A stretch of DNA of 64,000 nt from Pseudodesulfovibrio profundus (GCF_900217235.1 NZ_LT907975.1:1649001-1713000); one strand, 5' to 3'; positions 1 to 8,241 are shown, numbered from the stretch's first letter. Program-made: numbers and translations. Notes: generated by a model from the sequence alone, not told the origin.

Positions 1-999
1 GATGTTCAAGATTCTGCTCTTGCAGCGTTGGTACAACCTGAGTGATCCGGGCGTGGAGCAGGCGCTGCTCGACCGGCTCTCCTTTGTCAGATTTACCGGT
101 TTTTCCATCGAGGACGACGTGCCGGACGAGACCACCATATGCCGTTTCCGTAACGGTTTGATCCGCCTGAAGGTGCTGGACTCCTTGCTCGACATGCTTA
201 ACCGCCAGCTTGAAGGACAAGGGCTTCTTGTCCGTGAGGGAGCCGTGGTGGACGCCTCGGTAGTCGAGTCGCAGCGGCGGCCGCGCAAGGTTATCGACGT
301 GATGCCTGAGGACCGTTCCGAGGACGCCGAAGAACAGGATGGGCCGGTGGACTGCCGGGTCAGCTATTCGGATGACGAGGAGGCGGCCTGGCTCCGCAAG
401 AGAAATCGGGCCTATTACGGCTACAAGCTCCATGCCGCGACGGACAGTCGAGACGGGTTTCTGCTCTGTGGTCACATCACTCCCGCGAACCATTCGGACA
501 CGGGCGAATTCGAGCGGCTCGTGAATGGCGTCGGCCTTGATCCCGGCGCACGGGTTTATGCGGACAAGGGCTATTGCAGCGGGAAGAACCGGGACATTCT
601 GTTTGATCGCGATTTGGAGGACGGAACCATGGACAAGACGCCTCGTGGCGGCAGGCTGACAGACTTCGAAAAGACCCGCAACCGTGACATCAGCAGCATT
701 CGGCAAATAGTCGAGCGGGCCTTCGGCACACTCAAACGTGGCTACGCATTCTTTCGGTCCCGATACGTGGGTCGTGAGAAGGTGGAGGGAGAGTTCCACA
801 TCCTCGCCATGGCGTTCAATTTGAAAAAAGCTGTTCGACTGGCGCGAGCCTGAAGGGAGAGGTGCGTCCAAAATCCGGCATTTCGGCCAGAAATGGCAGG
901 AAAAGGCCGGGAATGAGCCCAAGCTGGGGTGCGGTCAGAACATCAAATTGGGTGCGGAGCGCAAGGCACGGACGCGAAAAGGGGATGCGCAGAGGTCTC
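1..999 (+). mobile_element. IS5-family insertion sequence, copy 1 (left part outside window)
   Basis: This is the right-hand 999 bases of an IS5-family element. It matches the complete copy at 9909-11176 base for base with a constant offset of 10177 wherever I compared them, including the non-coding tail after the transposase. The right end is the 11-base terminal inverted repeat GCAGAGGTCTC (989-999), the complement of the GAGACCTCTGC that opens the second copy. The flanking sequence from 1000 on differs from that beside copy 2, which fixes the border. The left end and any target duplication lie before the window. The shared sequence implies recent movement or gene conversion. Confidence 0.9.
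2..853 (+). CDS. IS5-family transposase, N-terminally cut by window edge
   Basis: DDE transposase that cuts and joins IS ends. The 283 visible residues equal the C-terminal part of the 344-residue protein at 9996-11030. The methionine at base 2 is internal (residue 62 of the full protein), so the true start lies before the window. Visible features are an IS5-type N-terminal stretch (LLLQRWYNLSDPGVEQALLD), a tyrosine/lysine motif (YYGYKLHAATDS) and a C-terminal block ending in the ERAFGTLKRGY signature, which holds the catalytic glutamate region. No frameshift is seen in the visible part. Confidence 0.9.
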   Translation: MFKILLLQRWYNLSDPGVEQALLDRLSFVRFTGFSIEDDVPDETTICRFRNGLIRLKVLDSLLDMLNRQLEGQGLLVREGAVVDASVVESQRRPRKVIDVMPEDRSEDAEEQDGPVDCRVSYSDDEEAAWLRKRNRAYYGYKLHAATDSRDGFLLCGHITPANHSDTGEFERLVNGVGLDPGARVYADKGYCSGKNRDILFDRDLEDGTMDKTPRGGRLTDFEKTRNRDISSIRQIVERAFGTLKRGYAFFRSRYVGREKVEGEFHILAMAFNLKKAVRLARA

Positions 1000-1258
1000 A
1001 AATCGTAAGGAAGCGTGGACATCACATTACCTCTATACAAAAGGTGTTGCCGAGCCTACCCGTTGGTCGAACTCATTTATTGCTCACCATAAATATCATA
1101 AAGAGTAAGATCTTTTGGAAAAATGAGACGCGCCAAGCAAATTTGACTACAGCCAAATCTGCTTTTCTGTGAAAAAACAATCCTGGCCGGATAAAAACGA
1201 CCTCCTCAAACGTTGTCAGAGTGAAGACACACCAATACACCGACCAAAGGAGATTGAC

Positions 1259-1837
1259 ATGTTGCAGATCACACAAATCACAGAAACTAGTTCCAACGGA
1301 ATGCTCCAACGCGCTTTGGCAATATTGTTGTCGGGCATAATGATGCTTGCAATGGTATCCATGCCATACGGATTTAGCCCTGATACCCAAACGTTCTCCG
1401 CATCCGTAGCCTTTGCTGGCAATGGCGGTGGCGGTGGCGGCGGCGGAGGCGGTGGCGGCGGCAATGGCGGTGGCGGTGGCGGCGGCAATGGAGGCGGTGG
1501 CGGCGGCAATGGCGGCGGCGGAGGCGGTGGCGGCGGCAATGGCGGCGGCGGTGGCAATGGTGGCGGTCCTGACGGCAGTAATGGCCCCGACGCAAGCCAC
1601 GGTGGTGGAGGATCTCAGAATGGAGGTTCCACAAAGGCAAGTCAGGGTGGAAGCACTACTGGCGGTGTCAAGGCGGGCAGCGTCCAAGATCTGACCTCTA
1701 TCGATCCTGAAGAAGAAGCTAGTTTGGTTGGTCACTGGGGCGACACTGTGCAGACACGGGACCAACAGCAGGCCAGAACCCAGAGCCAGGAAATGGAGCA
1801 GCAGGGTGACATCGAGAATCAGGAAGAGACACAATAG
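1259..1837 (+). CDS. Secreted glycine/asparagine-rich low-complexity protein
   Basis: Predicted 192-residue exported protein of unknown function. I chose the ATG at 1259 because AAAGGAG sits at 1246-1252. A hydrophobic segment (about residues 17-35) and an AFA site at about residue 53 look like a long signal peptide. Residues 54-101 are an almost pure tract of glycines broken by single asparagines, followed by a Gly/Ser/Gln-rich region and an acidic, glutamine-rich tail. It is encoded by GGN triplet repeats at about 1418-1567, which may be prone to slippage. An ECF sigma factor and an anti-sigma factor follow, so it may be the target or signal of that pair (inference). The 259 bases upstream show no promoter I can defend. 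Confidence 0.75.
   Translation: MLQITQITETSSNGMLQRALAILLSGIMMLAMVSMPYGFSPDTQTFSASVAFAGNGGGGGGGGGGGGGNGGGGGGGNGGGGGGNGGGGGGGGGNGGGGGNGGGPDGSNGPDASHGGGGSQNGGSTKASQGGSTTGGVKAGSVQDLTSIDPEEEASLVGHWGDTVQTRDQQQARTQSQEMEQQGDIENQEETQ
1418..1567 (+). repeat. GGN triplet low-complexity tract (coding)
   Basis: About 150 bases of GGC/GGT/GGA codons interrupted by AAT encode the Gly/Asn tract of the secreted protein. The period is three, with larger imperfect units of (GGN)4-8 plus AAT. There are no conserved spacers, so it is not a CRISPR array. Confidence 0.85.
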
Positions 1838-1861
1838 CTAAAAGACAAATAGCAGTGCACT

Positions 1862-2434
1862 ATGAAGATACTGAGCTTCAAACGACTTAACTTGGATAAA
1901 ATGGAGAAGGAGGTGCTACGGCAAGAGCTGGTAGCCCTCCTTCCCCGACTTCGTCGTTTTGCTAGGGGGCTGACTAAAGATCCAGTCATTGCGGACGACC
2001 TGGTTCAAGATGCGTGTGAGCGCGCCCTTGAACGGCTGGACCAGGTCCGCAAAGGCACGCGCTTTGACAGTTGGATGTTCCGGATCATTCAAACCCGATG
2101 GATTGACTGTCTGCGCAAGAAAAAAGTCCGCTTCGAACACCTCTCCTTGGTCGGAGACAAAGACAGTTCGGATTCCATCGTAGACGGAAGTACAGGCAGT
2201 CCAGATGAAAATATAGACATCAAACGAGCATTAAAAACGTTGCCTGATGACCAAATCTCAGCTGTCATGCTGGTATGCATAGAGGGATACTCCTATTCCG
2301 AGGCGGCCAAAATTTTGGAAGTTCCATCTGGGACAGTGGCCAGCCGGGTTGGACGGGGAAGGATACAACTTGGAAAGGTACTCTTTTCAAGGGCCGAGGG
2401 AGAACGTAACGAACAAGAAGTTCGAGAGGAGTAA
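1862..2434 (+). CDS. ECF-type RNA polymerase sigma factor
   Basis: 190-residue sigma-70 family protein of the extracytoplasmic-function class, which redirects RNA polymerase to a small regulon. Region 2 spans about residues 23-90 (DLVQDACERALERLD, then the WMFRIIQTRW stretch). Region 4 spans about 120-175 and has the helix-turn-helix SEAAKILEVPSGTVASRVGR. There is no sigma region 1 or 3, as expected for ECF factors. It starts 24 bases after the glycine-rich gene, and its stop is two bases before the next start, so the three genes are probably one operon. A second ATG at residue 14 is an alternative start. Confidence 0.9.
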   Translation: MKILSFKRLNLDKMEKEVLRQELVALLPRLRRFARGLTKDPVIADDLVQDACERALERLDQVRKGTRFDSWMFRIIQTRWIDCLRKKKVRFEHLSLVGDKDSSDSIVDGSTGSPDENIDIKRALKTLPDDQISAVMLVCIEGYSYSEAAKILEVPSGTVASRVGRGRIQLGKVLFSRAEGERNEQEVREE

Positions 2435-2436
2435 CA

Positions 2437-3069
2437 ATGACTCACGAATACAATAGAATGGAATTACAGGCATATCTGGACGGTGAACTCGATAGTGTCG
2501 GGATGGCTGAAATAGACTCGCTGATTGAGCGGAGTATAGATGCGCAAGCCTATGTGCTTGAAGCCTCTCGAAGCACCGCCTGGCTCAAAGCCGAAATGAA
2601 TGCCGTGCTGGCAGAAGATATCCCTGAGCGGCTGTTGGAAACAATCAATGCTCCGACCCGCTATCAACAAAAGGTAGGATTTCCCAGAATGCTACAGGTG
2701 GCTGCTGCCATCGTGTTACTTTTTGTAGGCTTAGGAAGCGGTATGCTGCTGGATCGCGGTGAACAGGCCATACCATATGGCATGGTTGGCTACATCCCGG
2801 CCAGCTTCACCCCTGTAATTGAAGATGCCTTGGAGAATTCCCTGCGCAGAACATCCAAGGAATGGCAGGCCGATACGGGCGACCTTGCTGTCACCGTGAC
2901 CCCAACTATGACATACAAAGATAATAGTGGAACATACTACCGCGAGTACCACTTGGACTTACGCATCGGCGAGGAGCGTCGTCAGATAAATGGATTGGCG
3001 TACCGGACCTCAGAGGGGCAATGGAAGACAAGCGCATTGTACTTCAACGAAAACAACAACTTAATATAA
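2437..3069 (+). CDS. Membrane-anchored anti-sigma factor (probable)
   Basis: 210-residue protein with one transmembrane helix (about residues 85-105) separating a cytoplasmic N-terminal domain from an extracytoplasmic C-terminal domain. The N-terminus (MELQAYLDGELDSVGMAEID) resembles the first helices of anti-sigma domains. Its position two bases after an ECF sigma factor supports the role of holding that factor at the membrane. It lacks the HxxxCxxC motif of zinc-binding anti-sigma domains and has no cysteine in the N-terminal part, so the sensing chemistry would differ from the ZAS class. The C-terminal sensor part is not recognised. Confidence 0.75.
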   Translation: MTHEYNRMELQAYLDGELDSVGMAEIDSLIERSIDAQAYVLEASRSTAWLKAEMNAVLAEDIPERLLETINAPTRYQQKVGFPRMLQVAAAIVLLFVGLGSGMLLDRGEQAIPYGMVGYIPASFTPVIEDALENSLRRTSKEWQADTGDLAVTVTPTMTYKDNSGTYYREYHLDLRIGEERRQINGLAYRTSEGQWKTSALYFNENNNLI

Positions 3070-3099
3070 TACCCTGAATCCGTGAAGATGGACAAGAAC

Positions 3100-4690
3100 A
3101 GTGCTCCGACCTCATCCTGAGAGACAGTTTTGAGACCCGTAATGCCGAAAGTAGGACTTAGATCATCCCACCCCTCGTGCTCTCTTCTCTCAGGAGAAGT
3201 TTTCGAGCCCATGGACCCGGATTTTGAGCGTTATTGGGCGCACTTCTCCTGTCCTTATCTGGTTGTCTCGAATCCTTTCGTCTCAAACCGAGCAGAGGCG
3301 CGCGTGCATGGCCATCAGCGCTTCGCCCCAGCCTCTGCCGCCAACGACGTTCAGCCATTGTCGCCGTGCGTGCTTCACCATTCGCCCGCACATGTGCATG
3401 ACTCCGCGCATTACCGTGCGAAGCCGTCTGCGGTTCGCCTTTTTCAGTCCCAGACCATCGGCGCGGAGAAGCCAATCTCCCATCATTCGCAGCATGTTAT
3501 AGGCCAACATGCCGACCTGATAGAACAATTCGTTCGCAGTGAACTTGCCGGACGGCGGGCGCTCCAGATCAAGCTCGCTCTTGAGTTCAGCAAAATACTG
3601 CTCGCAGGTCCCACGGTCGCGGTAGAGTCTCAAGACGTCTTTTTCCGGGAGGTCGAGGTTTGTCCATACGGAAAAGACTGTGATTTCAGGCGACAACAAA
3701 AGCTGCCCATGCTTTTCGGTTCGCTCGGTCACTTCGAAGACCAATCGCACCGGCCCCACATCTTTGACCTCGCGCGTGATGCTGCCGCGCCAGACGGTCT
3801 TGCCTGGGCGCGGAGAATGGACGACGCCATGGGCCTTGGCCGTCTCAAGCCAGCCGGTGACGCTTTCCCTGCGCAGGTTGTGCTTGATGATGAAGTCGGC
3901 TTCCGGGTCGCGCCGGTACAGACCGATGGCCTCGGCGCTATCAAAGGCGCAGTCGAGGACGTTGAGGAGTCTGGTTTCGGTGAGCTTTTTCGCCCGCTTC
4001 TGGACTTCCTTGAGAAAGTCGACGCCGCCTTCGCAAAGGGCGTGTGCGCTTCCGGTGCGCAGCTGCGAGGCGAGCATGAAGCCGCCCTCGAGGAATCCGC
4101 ACACAAGCTGATACCCCAGGACGTTGTTGTGCGCGAAAGCGACGCCTTCGCGCTTGGGGGCGTCCGAGCAGTCCAGGATGGTGGGGTCCACGTCGACCCG
4201 AACCCATTTGCGATTGTCGCGTTCGATGATGCGGGGTTTGAAGTCGAGTTTCTTCCACAGCCGCAGGGAGCAGCCCGGCAGGGCGTCGAGCAAACGCCGG
4301 TCCTCGCTCATTTGCTGAAAACGCTGCCTGAGCGAGGCCTCGGAGGGGACTTGCCGCAACCCCAGGGACCGGGCGAAAAACTCATCTTTGCGAAAGGGCC
4401 GGATATGGTCGAAGTCGGTCCTGCCGAGCGTGAGCAGCCCGCACATGGTGCGCAAGATGTCGCGTTCCTTGATGGGCTTGGCCATGGATTCTCTGTGCAG
4501 GCATGTTTCATCGATCGCCGCGATCCTGAGCATCTCGCCGATGGAAATAAGGCCGGCGTGCCCCACCAACGGTTCATCGGTAAGTTTCAAGGACATTTTG
4601 GCCATGCTGCGCACCTCTCGGGTGAAATATTCTCAGCCGATGTTGTCTTTCGCAACATACCAGAAATCCAGGGGAAAGAAAAGTTGTCAA
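3100..4690 (-). mobile_element. IS1380-family element (ends approximate)
   Basis: A GC-rich block in AT-richer surroundings carries an IS1380-type transposase. I could not fix the terminal inverted repeats or a target duplication by eye, so both borders are estimates: the left lies between the anti-sigma stop (3069) and 3282, and the right between 4606 and the terminator at 4741. It lies just downstream of the ECF operon and convergent to it, and downstream of the TonB receptor gene, so it need not have broken a gene. Confidence 0.7.
3283..4605 (-). CDS. IS1380-family transposase
   Basis: 440-residue DDE transposase. The start is the ATG at 4605, preceded by AGAGG; a GTG three codons upstream is possible. 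Recognisable pieces are DVDPTILDCSD (first catalytic aspartate region), LLNVLDCAFDSAEAI, and the family signature YRDRGTCEQYFAELKSEL, which holds the catalytic glutamate. Next comes PSGKFTANELFYQVGMLAYN, which is typical of IS1380 proteins. Length is normal for the family and no stop or frameshift interrupts it. A 523-codon open frame on the opposite strand is a high-GC shadow. Confidence 0.9.
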   Translation of the reverse strand: MAKMSLKLTDEPLVGHAGLISIGEMLRIAAIDETCLHRESMAKPIKERDILRTMCGLLTLGRTDFDHIRPFRKDEFFARSLGLRQVPSEASLRQRFQQMSEDRRLLDALPGCSLRLWKKLDFKPRIIERDNRKWVRVDVDPTILDCSDAPKREGVAFAHNNVLGYQLVCGFLEGGFMLASQLRTGSAHALCEGGVDFLKEVQKRAKKLTETRLLNVLDCAFDSAEAIGLYRRDPEADFIIKHNLRRESVTGWLETAKAHGVVHSPRPGKTVWRGSITREVKDVGPVRLVFEVTERTEKHGQLLLSPEITVFSVWTNLDLPEKDVLRLYRDRGTCEQYFAELKSELDLERPPSGKFTANELFYQVGMLAYNMLRMMGDWLLRADGLGLKKANRRRLRTVMRGVMHMCGRMVKHARRQWLNVVGGRGWGEALMAMHARLCSV

Positions 4691-4740
4691 TGCTATGCTA
4701 ATGTTGTAAACATTGATGCTGTTCACGGATTAAGGTTCAT

Positions 4741-4774
4741 AATAATAAAAACCGCGCCCGGTAAACGGGCGCGG
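4741..4774 (-). terminator. Rho-independent terminator of TonB receptor gene
   Basis: A perfect 9-base stem CCGCGCCCG/CGGGCGCGG (4752-4760 and 4766-4774) with loop GTAAA lies five bases past the receptor stop. In the minus-strand reading it is followed by a T-rich run (complement of 4741-4751). Confidence 0.85.
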
Positions 4775-4779
4775 AATAG

Positions 4780-6744
4780 TTAGAAGTCGTAATTAACACC
4801 CAGCTTCATACTTCTGCCGGGCATGGTATAATCATCTACGCAATCGTATTTCTTATTCAACAAATTTTGCACATCAATATATGTGCTGATGTTGGCTCCT
4901 GGTTTAAATGTCAGACGAGTACCAAACACCGTATACCCGGACATCGTTTTGTAAGTTGACGGTGTCGTTTTAAAACTCTGAATTTTCTGATCACCAACAT
5001 AAACCATATTCAGGTCATGGGTTAATTGTTTACCAATGTGGGTTGTTAGTCCAGCTGTGAGACTCATCTCAGATATGTACAGCGGAGTGTTGGTTCCTCT
5101 GGCATTGGTCAGTGCATCATCCATGTTCTTACGATCAAGATAATAGATTCCATTCAGGTATGGCTGAAAAACTATCTTGGTCTTATTGTATGTCACATCA
5201 TGCGACGAACGAAGATACCCCTCAAACGCCGTCAGGTTGATGCCCTTGATATTTTCATAGGTATAATTGGGAAAGCTACCTGTGGTAACAATAGAGTTCT
5301 TGCTCTGTGTATGAAACAGCGTTGCTCCTGCTGTCATATCCCCCAAATAGAAATCGGTCCCTATTTCTGCAGTGGTGGCAGTTTCTGCCTTAAGGTTTGG
5401 ATTACCTGAATAGGTAGCACCCCAACTCGTGGTATACGATCCTGCCAACTCTTCAGCAGACGGAGCACGAAATCCGGTACCCACTGCAGTGCGAAAGCTC
5501 AACCACTCTGCGGCATCATAGACCGCACCACCTCGCCAACTCAGATTGGTGAACTTACGGCTACCTTCTGCAACCGTAATGGAGGGGGTTTCTTTCATTT
5601 TCATGTTGTAGTCGTCAAAACGACCGCCAAGATAAAAGAGAAAATCACCAGCAGTGATGCGTTGCTCAGCCAATAGAGCATAATTATTATACTCAGTATT
5701 AGGTCCCCAAACGCTCTTACGCTGTTCCTCCTTGATCCTGTCGTACTCTACACCCAACAACAGGTTGCCAAAGCTACCCGTCTCTAAGTCCGCCCCGGTT
5801 CGAAGCCCACCGGTAGTAGTATCGATCTCCGTTGCATGATCATTCCAGACATACGCATGTTTGACGGCATACCCTTTAGCATACCAACCTAGAGGGGCAT
5901 CTCCTCGATCAGTGGTCCAGTCAAAGGCCATACGCTTGTATGTGCTTTTGCTATTGTCGGTTGCACTAGGATACCGACCGGAGCCAGGCGAACCTTTGTC
6001 ACTATGATTATAAATACCAGCCATATGAAGGTCATTCGCTGCATCTTTCCTATACGTTAGGCTGGCGGAAAGCCCTCTGTCGGTCATTTGGGAGTTTTCA
6101 ATCTCTTCTCCACCTCCCGTAACATAGCTCCCTTGTCGTTCTCCATGTCCGGCAACAGAGTAGCCGGTGTCATTCTCTGTTGCACCGGAGGCGTTCGCCT
6201 TCACCCTATATTGACCGAAGGAGCCAGCCTCGGCACCGATGTTACCGGACACATCTCCTTTGCCTCTACGTGTGATGATGTTGATAACACCACCCATGGC
6301 AGAGCCACCATAGATTACAGACCCCGGTCCACGAACGATTTCGATACGATCCACATTATCCACCGGAAGCACGCTGACACGCCCAGTTCCAGCTCGCATG
6401 CCGTCTATAAGGATCAATGTTTTACTCTTTAGATCCGTACCGGCCATACTGTTACTTCTAAATCCACGAAGCCCCACAGAAGAGTAATCTGCCCCATACT
6501 TGTGAAAGTGTCCGGGAACAAACTTTGCCAGAACGTCTGAAACATCCTTGGCGTCAGTGTTTTTGATTTCTTCCGATGTGACAATCTGGACATGAACCGG
6601 AACCTCTTTGCTCGGGGTAGGAACAGAGGTTGCAGTGACCACCACTTCGGGAAGAACTCCCGAAGATGGATCAACTCTGGACTCGGCGGCCCAGGCAGTT
6701 GGGATGAATAAACAAAATGCCAGCAGCAGAGCTACGACACTCAT
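4780..6744 (-). CDS. TonB-dependent outer-membrane receptor, B12-type (BtuB-like)
   Basis: 654-residue outer-membrane barrel that imports a ligand with energy from TonB; cobalamin is the likely ligand because a cobalamin riboswitch precedes it. The ATG at 6744 follows a strong CAGGAGG ribosome site. Residues 1-20 are a signal peptide ending AWA. A TonB box (EVVVTATS) comes shortly after. The plug domain covers about 35-165 (VPVDNVDRIEIVRGPGSVIY, GGVINIITRRG). The barrel then runs to a terminal aromatic residue (NYDF) as in BAM substrates. A TonB-like gene is divergent at 7140. Ligand assignment is inference from regulation; the family call is direct. Confidence 0.9.
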   Translation of the reverse strand: MSVVALLLAFCLFIPTAWAAESRVDPSSGVLPEVVVTATSVPTPSKEVPVHVQIVTSEEIKNTDAKDVSDVLAKFVPGHFHKYGADYSSVGLRGFRSNSMAGTDLKSKTLILIDGMRAGTGRVSVLPVDNVDRIEIVRGPGSVIYGGSAMGGVINIITRRGKGDVSGNIGAEAGSFGQYRVKANASGATENDTGYSVAGHGERQGSYVTGGGEEIENSQMTDRGLSASLTYRKDAANDLHMAGIYNHSDKGSPGSGRYPSATDNSKSTYKRMAFDWTTDRGDAPLGWYAKGYAVKHAYVWNDHATEIDTTTGGLRTGADLETGSFGNLLLGVEYDRIKEEQRKSVWGPNTEYNNYALLAEQRITAGDFLFYLGGRFDDYNMKMKETPSITVAEGSRKFTNLSWRGGAVYDAAEWLSFRTAVGTGFRAPSAEELAGSYTTSWGATYSGNPNLKAETATTAEIGTDFYLGDMTAGATLFHTQSKNSIVTTGSFPNYTYENIKGINLTAFEGYLRSSHDVTYNKTKIVFQPYLNGIYYLDRKNMDDALTNARGTNTPLYISEMSLTAGLTTHIGKQLTHDLNMVYVGDQKIQSFKTTPSTYKTMSGYTVFGTRLTFKPGANISTYIDVQNLLNKKYDCVDDYTMPGRSMKLGVNYDF

Positions 6745-6751
6745 AATAAAA

Positions 6752-6860
6752 CCTCCTGTTGTAGCGTTACAGGAGGCTTCGAGGGGGGAAATAGGGAATA
6801 GAGCACCAGCCAGCACAGCGTGCACGGCGGATCGTGATCCCAGGCTTTGCCTCGAAGCCT
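6752..6860 (-). promoter_or_regulatory. Riboswitch expression platform: Shine-Dalgarno sequestering switch
   Basis: Reading the minus strand, CCTCCTG (6776-6770) can pair perfectly with CAGGAGG (6758-6752), which is the ribosome site of the receptor gene, across an 11-base loop. Just upstream, AGGCTTCGAGG (6860-6850) can pair with CCTCGAAGCCT (6784-6774). The two helices share bases 6774-6776 and exclude each other. The design fits translational control: the long helix frees the ribosome site and the short one hides it. Which state cobalamin favours is inferred to be the hidden one. Confidence 0.75.
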
Positions 6861-6869
6861 ACAAAATCC

Positions 6870-7035
6870 ACCTTAAGGGCTGGTCTCCCGGCTCGAGGAT
6901 CGACCTACTCACCGCGCCTTCCCAGGATATCCCCAGTGGCATTATGCGGTTTTCGTCCCCTCTCACGGTTGCGGGCCAGCGTCGGTTTCTCACCGAACTT
7001 CCCAATTATCCCTGCTGAGCAGGGACCCGAAAGGT
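6870..7035 (-). ncRNA. Cobalamin riboswitch upstream of TonB receptor
   Basis: On the minus strand the region shows the cobalamin aptamer core: a GGGAAGTTCGGTGAGAAACC block, then CTGGCCCGCAACCGTGAG, and near the 3' end GAGCCGGGAGACCAGCCC. The ends ACCTT (minus, 7035-7031) and AAGGT (6874-6870) can form the closing P1 helix. The next gene is a TonB-dependent receptor, the commonest target of this class in Gram-negative bacteria. Confidence 0.9.
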
Positions 7036-7139
7036 AACTATAGTTAACCATGGACTCGAACATATGAATGTATTAGAGCCCAACAAAGCAGAACACTTAT
7101 TCAATAATTCAACTGACTGTCAAGCCATTTGACTCTACT

Positions 7140-7874
7140 ATGCTGAAGTACTTCTTGTTTTCGTCGATCATACTCCACCTGTCACTTGGTGCCTTTATCG
7201 GTTTTTCATCCACAAAAGCCGAAGTTCGCTCAACGACATGGAGTACCTATGAGGTAACGCTTCTAGGCACTTCCGGAATGGGAGGGACAGGGATTGCCAA
7301 TGCCGAAAAGACAAGCAAAGGGCTCATAACTTCTCCAAAACCGCGCAACAAACATAGTGCACTCAAAGAAAAAGCCTCAAAACAAAACACTGGAGAATCC
7401 AATCAATCCAAAAGAAAGTCTCCGGACAATATTTCTTTGCATGCAGGATCAACAATCAGCCAAACCGATGCCCTTCAAAAATGGACAGATAATGGAAACA
7501 GCATGACCGCAGAAAGAGGCCTCACTGAGAGTGATCCCAATGGGATACCTCACGGACAAGGAGGATTTGGTCATGGACATAAAAGAGACGGGATAGGTAA
7601 AACGAATACAATTCCCGTGGCGATCCATCAAGTACGCCCAGAGTATCCACGTCGCGCCCGACAGCGCAGTATTACCGGTAAAGTCGTTATTTCTTGCATC
7701 GTCAACATCGACGGATCTGTAGCGGACCCAATTATTATTAAATCGTCGCCCGAAGGTATTTTCGACAAGTGCGCATGTACCGCCTTGAAGCATTGGAAAT
7801 TTCGCCCAGCCCTCCACCAAGGCCGTCCGATATCGAGCCGGATAACCATCCCCTTTCGGTTTGAACTCAATTAG
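7140..7874 (+). CDS. TonB-family energy transducer
   Basis: 244-residue protein with one N-terminal membrane helix (about residues 3-20), a long polar linker (about 30-160) rich in Lys, Ser, Gly and His, and a TonB C-terminal domain from about 165 (RPEYPRRARQRSITGKVVIS, ending KHWKFRPALHQGRP and an FRFEL strand). The linker lacks the Pro-Glu/Pro-Lys repeats of E. coli TonB. It is divergent from the B12-type receptor and probably serves it. No exbB or exbD lies nearby, so the motor must be encoded elsewhere. The start at 7140 has no clear Shine-Dalgarno sequence. Confidence 0.85.
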   Translation: MLKYFLFSSIILHLSLGAFIGFSSTKAEVRSTTWSTYEVTLLGTSGMGGTGIANAEKTSKGLITSPKPRNKHSALKEKASKQNTGESNQSKRKSPDNISLHAGSTISQTDALQKWTDNGNSMTAERGLTESDPNGIPHGQGGFGHGHKRDGIGKTNTIPVAIHQVRPEYPRRARQRSITGKVVISCIVNIDGSVADPIIIKSSPEGIFDKCACTALKHWKFRPALHQGRPISSRITIPFRFELN

Positions 7875-7930
7875 CATTCCCCCTTGCCCTATCCACTGCC
7901 TTGCGATAGTTTTTATTCATCACGATGTCC

Positions 7931-8083
7931 TTCAGGTGGCCGCCAAGGCCATAACAGGGAATCCGGTGCGAATCCGGAGCGGTCCCGCCGCTGTAATCCT
8001 CACTTGAAGTTCTGACTCCAACTAGCCACTGCCGCAAGGCGGGAAGGCGGAGCAGACGAGGAAAGCCAGAAGACCTACCTGAA
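7931..8083 (+). ncRNA. Cobalamin riboswitch upstream of nrdD
   Basis: Textbook aptamer sequence: GCCATAACAGGGAATCCGGT, GCGAATCCGGAGCGGTCCCG, CCGCTGTAATCC and AGCCAGAAGACCTACCTG. The outer bases TTCAGGT (7931-7937) and ACCTGAA (8077-8083) close P1. It precedes a class III ribonucleotide reductase gene, an enzyme that does not need B12. Cobalamin riboswitches are known to repress B12-independent isozymes when the cofactor is plentiful, which fits. Confidence 0.95.
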
Positions 8084-8155
8084 GCGTTTCTTGCCGAATG
8101 CGATCCGCGGAGATTGCACACGGACATGAACGGACTCACTCTCCAACTGTTGCCA

Positions 8156-8241
8156 GGTTTTCAGTGGTTCTGCTGCTGAGTTCACTATTGGCAACCGAGC
8201 AAACAGTTTCAGCTTCAGGCCATTGGCCTGCACTGGAAACC
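8156..8241 (+). promoter_or_regulatory. Structured expression platform between riboswitch and nrdD
   Basis: GGTTTTCAGTG (8156-8166) can pair with CACTGGAAACC (8231-8241) with one wobble pair, and encloses a tight hairpin CAGGCC-ATT-GGCCTG (8216-8230). GTTGCCA and TGGCAAC nearby (about 8149-8155 and 8189-8195) give a competing helix. The region lies between the aptamer and the nrdD start at 8273, where the gene-control structure is expected. No U-tract follows, so control of translation is more likely than termination (inference). Confidence 0.5.

Noticed and set aside
1418-1567. Possible CRISPR-like repeat array
   Set aside because: Period is three bases within a coding frame; no unique spacers.
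1073-1834. 253-codon minus-strand frame with Ala/Thr repeats
   Set aside because: It is the antisense reading of the GGN tract of the glycine-rich gene and carries no independent start signal.
3100-4690. Exact inverted repeats for the IS1380 element
   Set aside because: Candidate pairs such as TGCCGAAAG and TTGCGAAAG do not align at equal distance from the ends, so borders were left approximate.
3130-4701. 523-codon plus-strand open frame across the IS1380 element
   Set aside because: It lies antisense to a clear IS1380 transposase and has no family resemblance; long shadow frames are expected in GC-rich coding DNA.
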